The notes under the pieces: model-generated | Database searches by the model: none | What the model saw: the letters and a program-made list of their open reading frames with translations, nothing else | Told to the model about the DNA's origin: nothing | Translations under genes and position numbers: made by a program | NCBI GenBank assembly: GCA_934501535.1 | Contig: CAKSUM010000011.1 | Location: 35,572-99,571, forward strand | Direction: 5' to 3' | Source of the DNA: an uncultured Clostridia bacterium | Lineage (GTDB): Bacteria > Bacillota > Clostridia > UBA1381 | Length of the DNA stretch: 64,000 bases | Part shown: positions 54,570 to 63,985 of the stretch, one piece after another | How the letters are laid out: every line of letters begins with the position of its first letter | Position numbering within the stretch: position 1 is the first letter of the stretch

Positions 54570-56504
54570 ATGCGAAATTATAATAAATTGAATGAAATTC
54601 GTTTTTCGGAAATAACGCCCCGAGGCTGGCAAAGAGAATTTCTTAATGCCGAAAAGAACGGCATGCCGGGAAATCTTCATAAAATCGGATACCCGTTTGA
54701 TACGAATTGCTGGCAGTACAAAAGTATGGCGAGCGGCGGTTGGGAGGAATGGTGGCCCTATGAGCAGAACGGATATTGGATAGACAGTCTTGTGCGCACA
54801 TGGGCACTGCTTGATGATGACGAAATATATGATATAGTAAAGCCGTCAATTGAGGGCGCTCTTGGCGGTGACGATTGGTTTATAGGCCCCGAAGAACTTA
54901 AGGCGCACAGCACATACAACAGATGGCCTATGGCGGTTTTCTTCAGAGCGCTGTATGCTTTATGGAGCAAAACGGGCAATGAGAAAATTCTTGAAAAAAT
55001 GAGAACGCATTATCTGAATGATGATGATTCGTATACGGGACACCGAGATATTGTCAATGTGGAGAGTATGCTGAGATTATACGAGCATTTTCATGATGAA
55101 AGATTACTCGAAAAGGCAAAGAAAGCATATGAAATGTTTGATTGCTCGGAGGAAAATCAGTCAAATGCGTCCTCCATGCTGACAGATAAAAAACCGTATC
55201 AGCACGGCGTTTCGTATAACGAACAGGCGAAGCTTGCCGCAATAATGTATACATATACGGGTGAAAAAAGATATTTGGACGCCGCAGTAAATGGATACAG
55301 AAAGCTTGATATTTATCATATGCTTGCGGACGGTGTTCACAGCAGCAGCGAGTACACGTACGGTAATGAAACAAAACAGGCTCATGAATCGTGCGTTATA
55401 TCCGATTATACATGGTCTTTAGGGTATCTGCTTGAGGCAACAGGTGATTCTCGGTATGCGGATAAAATAGAAAAAGCCTGCTTTAATGCACTGATGGGAG
55501 CGATAAGCCCGTATTTTAAAGCAATACAGTATTTTTCAACGGTAAATCAGGTGATATGTGCAAGGAACAGCACTACTGTTGATGATTTTGCCAATACTCC
55601 GAAAATGGCTTATCAGCCGCATCATTTTCCGGAATGCTGTATAGGCAATATAGGGCGTGCAATGCCGAATTATGTATTGCGAATGTATCAGCGCACCGAG
55701 CGGGGAATTGCGGTCAGTCTTTACGGCGACAGCGTTTTTTGCGGTGCGGAAATGAAGATTACTCAGTCAGGAAATTATCCGTTCGGCGATACGGTTACAT
55801 TAAAGACGGAATTAAAGAACAAGAATAAAAATGAGCTTAGACTCCGAATACCGGCATGGGCAGCGGAATATTCAATAAGCGTAAACGGCAAGCCCGTAAA
55901 TGCAAAAACCGATAAAGGATATGCAGTATTATGCATTGGAGAAAATGATGAAATCACGCTGAGTTTTAAAAAGGAATTTTCGGCAAATGAAAGCCCTGAC
56001 GGGGGTGTGTATTTTACATACGGGCCGTTTTTAATGAGCCTTAAAATTGATGAGGATATACAGATTGACAGATTGGAAAAACGTCAGACCCGGGAATTTC
56101 CGGCATATAACATATATCCGAAATCAAAATGGAATTATGCAGTTACGGAAAATGTAAATCCGACTTTAAAGTTCAAAACTCCGGGCAAAAATCCGTTTTG
56201 GGAGGAACCGCCGATAGAGGCGGAAATAGACGCTTATGTTCTCAATAAGTGGGAGCTTGAAAGGGTAAAACTAAGCGATGTGCAAAGGGGTACCGAGGGA
56301 GCTGATAAAGATGATTTGGATAAGATTAATGCGGCGATTTCGGACTCGGAGCTGATAAGAACTCCGCTGCTTCCGCAGGACTCATTTATAAAGGCCAACA
56401 CGGGCGAAAAGAAAAGAGTAACACTTATTCCTTACGGATGTACAAACTTAAGGCTGACGGTATTTCCGAAAATCAGCATCGAAGAAAGGGACACGGTTAA
56501 ATGA
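54570..56504 (+). CDS. DUF1680 / GH127-like beta-L-arabinofuranosidase family protein
   Basis: 644 residues, cytoplasmic, helical barrel followed by a beta-sandwich. Conserved segments include WGEWWPYEQNG-like YEQNGYWIDSLVRTW, LGGDDWFIG and FPECCIGNIGRAMPNYVLRM; Glu355, Cys356 and Cys357 occupy the place of the zinc-cysteine active site of GH127 (CCPPN in HypBA1). The group also holds GH146 and uncharacterised members, so arabinofuranosidase activity is inferred. It overlaps xylA by ATGA. Confidence 0.78.
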   Translation: MRNYNKLNEIRFSEITPRGWQREFLNAEKNGMPGNLHKIGYPFDTNCWQYKSMASGGWEEWWPYEQNGYWIDSLVRTWALLDDDEIYDIVKPSIEGALGGDDWFIGPEELKAHSTYNRWPMAVFFRALYALWSKTGNEKILEKMRTHYLNDDDSYTGHRDIVNVESMLRLYEHFHDERLLEKAKKAYEMFDCSEENQSNASSMLTDKKPYQHGVSYNEQAKLAAIMYTYTGEKRYLDAAVNGYRKLDIYHMLADGVHSSSEYTYGNETKQAHESCVISDYTWSLGYLLEATGDSRYADKIEKACFNALMGAISPYFKAIQYFSTVNQVICARNSTTVDDFANTPKMAYQPHHFPECCIGNIGRAMPNYVLRMYQRTERGIAVSLYGDSVFCGAEMKITQSGNYPFGDTVTLKTELKNKNKNELRLRIPAWAAEYSISVNGKPVNAKTDKGYAVLCIGENDEITLSFKKEFSANESPDGGVYFTYGPFLMSLKIDEDIQIDRLEKRQTREFPAYNIYPKSKWNYAVTENVNPTLKFKTPGKNPFWEEPPIEAEIDAYVLNKWELERVKLSDVQRGTEGADKDDLDKINAAISDSELIRTPLLPQDSFIKANTGEKKRVTLIPYGCTNLRLTVFPKISIEERDTVK

Positions 56505-57823
56505 AAGAATATTTTAAAACAGGCAAAATAAATTACGAGGGTGCGGACTCAAAAAATCCGTTTTCATTCAGGCATTACAATCCGGAGGAAATCGTTGACG
56601 GAAAGCCAATGCGCGAGCATTTGAAGTTTGCACTGTCATATTGGCACACGCTCGGCGGTGACGGTACGGATATGTTCGGAGCAGGCACGATAGATAAGTC
56701 ATTCGGCGAAACCGATCCGATGAAAATTGCAAAAAAGAAAGCGGTCGCGGCATTTGAGCTTATGGACAAGCTCAGCATAGATTATTTCTGTTTTCATGAT
56801 AAGGACATTGCGCCGGAGGGAAACTCTTTAAGTGAGTTTCAGCAAAATCTGGACACTATAATCCCGATTTTGAAAGAAAATATGCAAAAATACAATAAGA
56901 AGCTTTTATGGGGAACGGCAAACATGTTCAATAACCCGCGATATGTTCACGGTGCGGGAACAAGCTGCAATGCAGATGTTTATGCATATGCGGCAGCGCA
57001 GATAAAAAAAGCGATTGACATAACCGCAGAATTGGGCGGAAAAGGCTATGTTTTCTGGGGTGGACGAGAGGGATACGAAACACTCTTAAATACCGACATG
57101 GCATTGGAGCTTGATAATATGGCGCGTCTTTTGACAATGTCGGTTGAATATGCGCGTTCGATAGGTTATGACGGCGACTTCTATATCGAGCCGAAACCGA
57201 AGGAGCCGACAAAGCATCAGTATGATTTCGATACAGCGACGGTGCTTGGATTTTTGAGAAAGTACGGTCTTGAAAAAGATTTCAAGATGAACATAGAAGC
57301 AAACCATGCAACGCTTGCGCAGCATACATTTCAGCATGAATTGGCAACGGCAAGGGTCAACGGAGTGTTCGGCTCGATTGACGCAAATCAGGGTGATACT
57401 CTTCTCGGTTGGGATACGGATCAGTTCCCAACAGATGTATATAACAGCACGTATTGTATGCTTGAGGTTCTGCGTGCCGGCGGATTTACAAACGGCGGAC
57501 TGAATTTTGACGCAAAACCGCGCCGCGCATCTATGACGGACGAGGATATTTTCCTGTCATACATATCGGGTATGGACAGCTTTGCTCTCGGACTGAAGCT
57601 CGCACATAAGATTATTGAGGACGGCAGAATAGATGAATTTGTCAAGAACAGATATTCGTCGTTCGACAGCGGTATCGGAAAGAAAATCGTAAACGGTGAA
57701 ACCACACTTGCAGAGCTTGCGGATTATGCGCTCAAATTAGATGTTGTTGAGGATAAAAACAGCGGCAGGCAGGAATATCTTGAAAGTATAATAAATGATA
57801 TTATGTTTGGAGGAGCAATATGA
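56501..57823 (+). CDS. xylA: xylose isomerase
   Basis: Converts D-xylose to D-xylulose. 440 residues, class II. Catalytic His99 in FCFHDKDIAPEG, metal-ligand regions IEPKPKEPTKHQYDFD and GSIDANQGDTLLGWDTDQFP all intact. Overlaps both neighbours by 4 bp, so it is translated together with the GH127-like and GH3 genes. Confidence 0.97.
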   Translation: MKEYFKTGKINYEGADSKNPFSFRHYNPEEIVDGKPMREHLKFALSYWHTLGGDGTDMFGAGTIDKSFGETDPMKIAKKKAVAAFELMDKLSIDYFCFHDKDIAPEGNSLSEFQQNLDTIIPILKENMQKYNKKLLWGTANMFNNPRYVHGAGTSCNADVYAYAAAQIKKAIDITAELGGKGYVFWGGREGYETLLNTDMALELDNMARLLTMSVEYARSIGYDGDFYIEPKPKEPTKHQYDFDTATVLGFLRKYGLEKDFKMNIEANHATLAQHTFQHELATARVNGVFGSIDANQGDTLLGWDTDQFPTDVYNSTYCMLEVLRAGGFTNGGLNFDAKPRRASMTDEDIFLSYISGMDSFALGLKLAHKIIEDGRIDEFVKNRYSSFDSGIGKKIVNGETTLAELADYALKLDVVEDKNSGRQEYLESIINDIMFGGAI

Positions 57824-59715
57824 ATTTTGAGGAACGGGCAAGAGAATTGGTATCAAAAATGACATTGGCGGAAAAAATGTCACAGCTCAAATATGATGCC
57901 CCGGCAATAGAACGCCTCGGAGTGCCGGCATACAACTGGTGGAACGAGGGACTGCACGGTGTTGCAAGAGCAGGCTCGGCAACGGTATTTCCGCAGGCAA
58001 TTGGCATGGCGGCAAGCTTTGATACCGAGCTAATGTACAGCGTGGCAAATGTAATTTCGGACGAGGCAAGAGCGAAATACAATGAATTTAAAAAATTCGG
58101 CAAGACAGACATTTATCAGGGACTTACATACTGGTCGCCGAATATCAATATATTCCGCGATCCGCGTTGGGGACGCGGTCACGAAACCTACGGCGAAGAT
58201 CCGTATCTTACGGGAAAAATGGGCGCCGCTTTTATAAAAGGTTTGCAGGGGAACGGAAAATACAGAAAGCTTGACGCAACTATCAAGCATTTTGCCGTTC
58301 ACAGCGGACCCGAAAATCTTCGTCATGAATTTAATGCCGAGGTCGGAGAAAAAGATTTGTACGAAACATACCTTTGGGCATTTAAGTATTGCATAGATAA
58401 TGCACAACCGGCGGCGGTCATGGGAGCGTATAACAGAGTAAACGGTGAAGCTTGCTGCGCGAGCAAAACGCTTCTCGGAGAAATTTTGAGAAAAGAGTTC
58501 GGATTTGAAGGATATGTTGTATCGGACTGCGGTGCGATATGCGATATTAACGAACACCATAAAATCACCAAAACCAAAGCGGAAAGCGCCGCATTGGCTT
58601 TGAACAACGGCTGTGAGCTTAACTGTGGCACGGCTTACGGTGCATTAAAGGCGGCAGCAGCGGCAAATCTTATTTCGGAGGAGGCAATTACCGAGGCGGC
58701 GGTAAAACTGTTTAAGACGCGCTTTGAGCTGGGAATGTTCGACGGGTGCGAATATGACAATATTAAATATGATGTTGTCGGCTGTGAAAAGCACAGAGAA
58801 TTAAACCGCCGTATGGCACAGGACAGCGTTGTGCTTCTGAAAAATAAAGGAATTTTGCCGCTTAGCACCAATAAAAAGATAGCGGTTATCGGGCCGAATG
58901 CCGACAGCATTGCGGCATTGGTCGGAAACTACAACGGTACGCCTGTAAAGCCGTATACCGTTTTAAGGGGAATACAGGAGTACACCGAACCGTATTATGC
59001 GCCCGGCTGCCGCTTGGTGGGAGATATAGAACCGTCATTTGCATGGTGGGCAGATGAGCAATTTATTACAGAAGCAGCAGTTGCCGCAAAAAATTCGGAT
59101 GTTGTGGTTTTATGTATGGGATTGAGCGCTGAAATTGAGGGTGAAGAAATGGACGATTACAACGGATATTCAAGCGGCGGCGATAAGGTGACGCTTGAGT
59201 TCCCGAAATCGCAAAAACGCTTGTATGAGGCAATCAAAACGCTCGGAAAGCCGATTGTATTCGTAAATGTCAGCGGAAGCTGTCTTAATCTCTCCGCGCC
59301 AAAACAGGAATGTGACGCTGTTATACAGTGTTTTTATCCCGGAGAAATGGGCGGACTGGCATTGGCGGACATATTATTCGGAAAGGTATCGCCGAGCGGC
59401 AGACTTCCGGTAACATTTTATGAAAGCTGTGATGATTTGCCGGATTTTGAGGACTATTCAATGGAAAACAGAACATACCGCTTTTATAAAGGCAAGCCGG
59501 TTTACGAATTTGGCTATGGCTTAACATATTCCGAAATTGATGAGCAGTGGACTGACGAAAATACGGTTGTACTTACCAATCACGGAAATTTCGATACGGG
59601 ATACAGCGTGTTGAAATTTATATACAATCCGTGCAAAACTCTTTCCGCGTTTAAAAAGGTATTTTTGAAAAAAGGCGAAACTAAAACCGTAAAATTTGAA
59701 GGAGATTTCATATGA
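57820..59715 (+). CDS. glycoside hydrolase family 3, probable beta-xylosidase
   Basis: 631 residues, no signal peptide. Barrel with FRDPRWGRGHETYGEDPYLT, KHFAVHSGPE and nucleophile Asp236 in VVSDCGA (the SDC form is frequent in beta-xylosidases). The second domain has CMGLSAEIEGEEMDDYNGYS. The fibronectin-III end is shortened: after YEFGYGLTYS only about 60 residues remain. It sits between xylA and xylB, with ATGA overlaps on both sides, tying it to xylose production. Confidence 0.9.
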   Translation: MNFEERARELVSKMTLAEKMSQLKYDAPAIERLGVPAYNWWNEGLHGVARAGSATVFPQAIGMAASFDTELMYSVANVISDEARAKYNEFKKFGKTDIYQGLTYWSPNINIFRDPRWGRGHETYGEDPYLTGKMGAAFIKGLQGNGKYRKLDATIKHFAVHSGPENLRHEFNAEVGEKDLYETYLWAFKYCIDNAQPAAVMGAYNRVNGEACCASKTLLGEILRKEFGFEGYVVSDCGAICDINEHHKITKTKAESAALALNNGCELNCGTAYGALKAAAAANLISEEAITEAAVKLFKTRFELGMFDGCEYDNIKYDVVGCEKHRELNRRMAQDSVVLLKNKGILPLSTNKKIAVIGPNADSIAALVGNYNGTPVKPYTVLRGIQEYTEPYYAPGCRLVGDIEPSFAWWADEQFITEAAVAAKNSDVVVLCMGLSAEIEGEEMDDYNGYSSGGDKVTLEFPKSQKRLYEAIKTLGKPIVFVNVSGSCLNLSAPKQECDAVIQCFYPGEMGGLALADILFGKVSPSGRLPVTFYESCDDLPDFEDYSMENRTYRFYKGKPVYEFGYGLTYSEIDEQWTDENTVVLTNHGNFDTGYSVLKFIYNPCKTLSAFKKVFLKKGETKTVKFEGDFI

Positions 59716-61157
59716 AATATCTGATAGGAATTGATGTAGGCACGTCGGGAACGAAAACGGTGCTGTTTGATTTGGATGGAAATATAATAAAGTCCAAAAC
59801 TGTCGAATATCCGATTTATCAGCCATATAACGGCTGGGCAGAACAAAATCCGGAGGATTGGTGGAATGCCGTGCAGGAAACTCTTGATTATGTCGGTACG
59901 GAAAATGTTGCCGGGATAGGGCTTTCGGGGCAGATGCACGGATTGGTAATGCTTGATAAAGACGGCGAGGTAATCCGCCCGGCAATTATCTGGTGCGACC
60001 AGAGAACATCTGCGGAATGTGATGAAATAACCAGAGTCATCGGACGTGACCGGCTTGTTGAAATAACGGCAAATCCCGCACTGACAGGATTTACGGCATC
60101 AAAGATTATGTGGGTGAAAAAGCACGAACCGGAAAATTACAAAAAATGCAGGCATATTCTATTGCCGAAGGACTATATCCGCTATAGGCTGACGGGAGAG
60201 TTTGCGACCGATGTGTCGGACGCAAGCGGAATGCAGCTTTTGGACGTGAAAAATAGAGTGTGGTCAAAGGAGATTTCGGAAAAGCTCGGCATAGATTTTT
60301 CCTTGCTGCCGAAACTCTATGAAAGCGCACAGATAAGCGGATATTACAAAAACATACCCGTTGCGGCAGGGGGAGGTGACAATGCCTGTGCGGCTGTGGG
60401 CTGCGGTGTTGTTACATCAGGCAAAGCATTCACCACAATCGGCACAAGTGGAGTGGTGTATGCGCATACGGATAAACCGGTGGTTGACAGCTTGGGACGG
60501 GTACATACCTTTTGCTGTGCCGTACCGGGAAAATGGCACGTTATGGGCGTTACGCAAGCAGCAGGTTTATCCTTAAAGTGGTTCAGAGAGAATTTTGCCG
60601 AAAATATATCATATCGGGAAATGGACGAAATGGCGGCGAGTGTGCCGCCCGGCGCAGACGGACTGATATATTTGCCGTATCTTATGGGCGAACGTACTCC
60701 GCACCTTGACCCGAACGCACGTGGTATCTTCTTCGGAATTTCCGCTATGCACGAAAAGAAACATTTTGTGCGCGCGGTATTGGAGGGAGTTGCATATTCG
60801 CTGCGTGACTGTATGGAAGTATTAAAGAAAATGAATATACCGATTGATAATATGTTTGCAGTCGGCGGCGGTGCAAAAAGTGTGCTGTGGTGTGAGATTA
60901 TGGCAGAGGTATACGGTATGCCGGTGCAGCTGATGTCATCGCAGGAAGGCGCGGCACTCGGTGCGGCAATTCTGGCAGGCACGGCTGCGGGAGTGTATTC
61001 TTCGGTTGAGTGCGCTTGTGAAAAACTTTGTATTTCATCGCAGGTACAGGAACCGAAAAATACAGACAAATATGATAAGGTTTACTCGGTTTATAAATCA
61101 ATATATCCGAGTGTAAAGGAATTTTTCAATCAAAAAAATCAACACTGTTCAGAATAA
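59712..61157 (+). CDS. xylB: xylulokinase
   Basis: FGGY-family kinase of 481 residues that makes xylulose-5-phosphate. YLIGIDVGTSGTKTVLFD at the N-terminus, GLSGQMHGLVMLD (the MHG of xylulokinases), ATP-site segments DGLIYLPYLMGERTP and AVGGGAKSVLWCEIMAEVYG. Last gene of the run. No clear terminator follows, only a hairpin without T tract at 61213-61238. Confidence 0.96.
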   Translation: MKYLIGIDVGTSGTKTVLFDLDGNIIKSKTVEYPIYQPYNGWAEQNPEDWWNAVQETLDYVGTENVAGIGLSGQMHGLVMLDKDGEVIRPAIIWCDQRTSAECDEITRVIGRDRLVEITANPALTGFTASKIMWVKKHEPENYKKCRHILLPKDYIRYRLTGEFATDVSDASGMQLLDVKNRVWSKEISEKLGIDFSLLPKLYESAQISGYYKNIPVAAGGGDNACAAVGCGVVTSGKAFTTIGTSGVVYAHTDKPVVDSLGRVHTFCCAVPGKWHVMGVTQAAGLSLKWFRENFAENISYREMDEMAASVPPGADGLIYLPYLMGERTPHLDPNARGIFFGISAMHEKKHFVRAVLEGVAYSLRDCMEVLKKMNIPIDNMFAVGGGAKSVLWCEIMAEVYGMPVQLMSSQEGAALGAAILAGTAAGVYSSVECACEKLCISSQVQEPKNTDKYDKVYSVYKSIYPSVKEFFNQKNQHCSE

Positions 61158-61212
61158 GCAAAAATTACTTAAGTGTTATACCGCTTATGTGTAAGCTCAT
61201 TTAATATCGCCT

Positions 61213-61238
61213 GCACAGCTTTTACTGCCGAGCTGCGC
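61213..61238 (+). other. hairpin after xylB
   Basis: GCACAGCT (61213-61220) pairs with AGCTGCGC (61231-61238, one G-U) around a 10-base loop. The rest of 61158-61420 is A/T-rich leader sequence of the next gene. Confidence 0.4.
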
Positions 61239-61322
61239 CGACAGATGTTATAAAAGAAAAGCAGCAAAGTAAAAAAAATGTTAATCCTCAAAAAAATGTA
61301 TATTGGTGAAAAAACTTATATA

Positions 61323-61351
61323 TTGAAAAATCAAAGGTAATGTGGTACAAT
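61323..61351 (+). promoter_or_regulatory. sigma-A promoter of the membrane AraC regulator
   Basis: TTGAAA (61323-61328), 17 bases, TACAAT (61346-61351); the leader is about 65 bases. Confidence 0.7.
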
Positions 61352-61420
61352 TTATATTGCAGAGAACAAATATGTTTTTGATGCGCAACATGTTAAGAGA
61401 GGATTGCAGGTATATTTCAC

Positions 61421-63721
61421 ATGTTTTTTAAAATGAAAAAATTATTGGACAGCAGAAACAAAGAAAGTAACATAGAAATAAAAAAGGGAGGAATTCTGCA
61501 AAAATGGTTTGGTTCCTATCTATTGATTATAGGTATATTCCTCGTGATCATGGTTGTATCAATAATCATTTCAAACAGTATCATAAACCGAGAGATGAGC
61601 AAACAGAAACAAAATATTATACTCTCCGCGAAAGATAACATTGACAGCGTATTCGGAAGTGCGGAAAAAGTTATGATTCAAGTTGCAAATGAAAGCGATA
61701 TACTGAACTATCTGCATCCGTACGGAATGGAAAACAATGAGATTATTCTGCAGGCAAAGCTTGCGTCGGACAAGCTGAATAATCTCCTGCTCGGAAATGA
61801 TTTTATTTCTCAGACATTCATTTATTCCAAATACAACAACCGCATAATAACGCCTATGGGAATGAGAAATTCCGAATCGGTTTATGAGAGCTATCAAGTT
61901 TTTTTTACATATGAAAAATGGAAGAGCATACTAAACGGCACCTACAATAACAATTATATATACTTCACCGAAAAAGAGAATGGGAAGGAGTGCGTCCGGT
62001 ATATTGTCAACGCAACCACAATTCCCATGAAGAACGATGATGATTTTGCGGGTAACCTTTTTATACTGATAGATATGTCAAAATTCGTGCCGCAGATAGA
62101 AAAGAACAAAATCAATAATAACATGGAATTAATGATGACAGATGCCGACGGCAGAACCTTGTATTTTACCGACGGTATGGCGTACGTCAAAAATTCGGAT
62201 TCCCCCGCGAGAGATACCTCTTATATTTCTCAGCGGTATGGTACAAATTTCACATACACATTAATAGAAAAAAAGTCCATAATCAGAAATGTCATGACAA
62301 TACAGGTAGTGATAATTTTTATCTTTGCCATTATTGCCGTCGGAATATGCTCGCTGCTGGCTTACAGAATTGCATTAAAAAATTATATGCCGTTAAAAAG
62401 GATTATGCAATATTTAAATATTACCGATTTTGACGGCGATGAGCTGAAAAATATGGAGAACTTGGCAAAAAAGCTTGTCAATGTAAATTCCCAGCTGGAG
62501 GAAAAGCTGGATAAACAGAAAAAAGGTTCACATTCGAGCATACTTACGAAAATAATTAAAGGTAATTTCACGGATTATGATGACATGATGAACAACCTGA
62601 AATGGTATGATGTGGAATTTGTTTATCCGTATTTCTGTGTAATAGGATTTTATCTGGACAGCTCCGAGGATGTCATGAATGAACTGGTGAGCAATTATAA
62701 GGATGACGTGTACTCAATTTCGTTGTTTGTGTTGAATAACGTATACGGAGAGCTTATATCGGAACATTTTCCGATAAACTTCGTTGAGGTTGACAATATT
62801 TTGGTCGGCATTATAAATATGCCGGACAAAACCGAAAACAATTTTGACATTCTGGAGCAGATTTACAACAGGGCAGAGGAGGTACTGACTAAGGAGTTTA
62901 ATCTTTCGTACTTTGTATCGGTAAGCGACATAGGAGAAAATATAACATGCGTGCCGATGCTGTACAAAAGCATGCAGGAAAACTTTGAAAATATTTTCAT
63001 CAGCAAGGACAAAAAGCTGTATATGCACCGGGATAATCTGAATTGCCGAAGTAATGATGATAATAATTACATCATCCAGGTTCAAAAAATATACTCGCTT
63101 GTACGCAATCTGAAGCTGGAGGAAGCTATGGACAGTATTGATAATCTTGCGGAAACATATCTTAATTCCTCACATGACCCGTATATTTCCAAAATAAGAG
63201 CATGCATTTTGAGCTGTAACATATTAGAAGGATTAAACGGCGTGCTTGATGAAGAACTGTTTAAGGAAATAAAATCCGATATAGACATAATAAACAAATA
63301 TATTACACCGGAACGGTATTTGCACAATCTGAGAAAGAGCTTTAAGAAAATTGAGGGCACGCTGGACAAACACTGCTTTGACGGTGAAAACATGGTTGCA
63401 AAAGTAAATCATATCATAGAAGAGAACTATGACAACCGAGATTTATCCGTTTCATTTATAAGTGAAAAGCTTAATATGTCAGTTTCGTCACTGTCGAATG
63501 AATATAAAAAACTGTCAGGCTGTACGGTGCTCAAATATATTCATTCAACAAGAATAGCAAAAGCAAAAGGACTGCTGATTGATACGAAGCTTATGATAAA
63601 GGATATAGCCGAAGCGGTGGGATATGATCATACAATAACATTTATCAGGATATTTAAAAAATATGAGGGCATAACTCCGACGGAATTTCGGGAAACATTT
63701 ACAGATAAAAAGGAAATATAA
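61421..63721 (+). CDS. membrane-anchored AraC-family sensor-regulator
   Basis: 766 residues. Membrane segment 1 at about 31-51, an extracellular sensor of about 235 residues (dCache-like by layout), membrane segment 2 at about 290-318, a helical and HAMP-like region with a long cytoplasmic part, and the AraC double HTH at about 665-760 (SVSFISEKLNMSVSSLSNEY, MIKDIAEAVGYDHTITFIRI). Such one-protein sensors bind extracellular sugars or oligosaccharides and activate nearby glycan genes. Placed just downstream of xylB and monocistronic, it is the best candidate regulator of the enzyme run. The start may be 61421 or the in-frame ATG at 61433. Confidence 0.88.
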   Translation: MFFKMKKLLDSRNKESNIEIKKGGILQKWFGSYLLIIGIFLVIMVVSIIISNSIINREMSKQKQNIILSAKDNIDSVFGSAEKVMIQVANESDILNYLHPYGMENNEIILQAKLASDKLNNLLLGNDFISQTFIYSKYNNRIITPMGMRNSESVYESYQVFFTYEKWKSILNGTYNNNYIYFTEKENGKECVRYIVNATTIPMKNDDDFAGNLFILIDMSKFVPQIEKNKINNNMELMMTDADGRTLYFTDGMAYVKNSDSPARDTSYISQRYGTNFTYTLIEKKSIIRNVMTIQVVIIFIFAIIAVGICSLLAYRIALKNYMPLKRIMQYLNITDFDGDELKNMENLAKKLVNVNSQLEEKLDKQKKGSHSSILTKIIKGNFTDYDDMMNNLKWYDVEFVYPYFCVIGFYLDSSEDVMNELVSNYKDDVYSISLFVLNNVYGELISEHFPINFVEVDNILVGIINMPDKTENNFDILEQIYNRAEEVLTKEFNLSYFVSVSDIGENITCVPMLYKSMQENFENIFISKDKKLYMHRDNLNCRSNDDNNYIIQVQKIYSLVRNLKLEEAMDSIDNLAETYLNSSHDPYISKIRACILSCNILEGLNGVLDEELFKEIKSDIDIINKYITPERYLHNLRKSFKKIEGTLDKHCFDGENMVAKVNHIIEENYDNRDLSVSFISEKLNMSVSSLSNEYKKLSGCTVLKYIHSTRIAKAKGLLIDTKLMIKDIAEAVGYDHTITFIRIFKKYEGITPTEFRETFTDKKEI

Positions 63722-63757
63722 ATAAGTGATTTTTTGTGTGTGGAATCTAAATAAAAA

Positions 63758-63784
63758 GGATCGGCATTATAGCCGGTCTTTTTT
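63758..63784 (+). terminator. terminator after the membrane AraC gene
   Basis: GATCGGC-ATTATA-GCCGGTC (7 bp, one G-U) with an A run before and six T residues after. Confidence 0.85.
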
Positions 63785-63842
63785 GTATAAGGGAAACCGC
63801 GTTATAGCGGAGCGGCTCAACTAAGGTTAACCGATAAACGAA

Positions 63843-63910
63843 AAAATCCTCCCGTGTGTTATAATAAAATTAACCTGACGGTCGATAATAAAAACACATA
63901 GGAGGATTTT
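63843..63910. repeat. 18-bp inverted repeat, each arm with a GGAGG box on one strand
   Basis: 63843-63860 and 63893-63910 match as inverted arms at 16 of 18 positions. The right arm has AGGAGG on the plus strand and the left arm GGGAGG on the minus strand, but no start codon follows at the right distance on either. It lies 15 bp inside the right 60-bp repeat. Confidence 0.65.
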
Positions 63911-63925
63911 ATCTACGAAAAAAGA

Positions 63926-63985
63926 GGGGCAATCCCTCATTTTGTGTAAACCTCAAAATTGGCTCCAAAATGATAATATAATCTA
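63926..63985 (-). repeat. 60-bp repeat, right copy
   Basis: Exact reverse complement of 31186-31245. It begins GGGGCAATCCC and would continue outward past the window, where a transposase would be expected if this is an IS end. The last 15 bases of the window no longer match the left copy well. Confidence 0.85.

Noticed and set aside
61158..61420. Catabolite-repression (cre) site upstream of the membrane AraC gene or the glycan operon
   Set aside because: No sequence close enough to the TGWAANCGNTWNCA consensus was found in the intergenic stretches examined.
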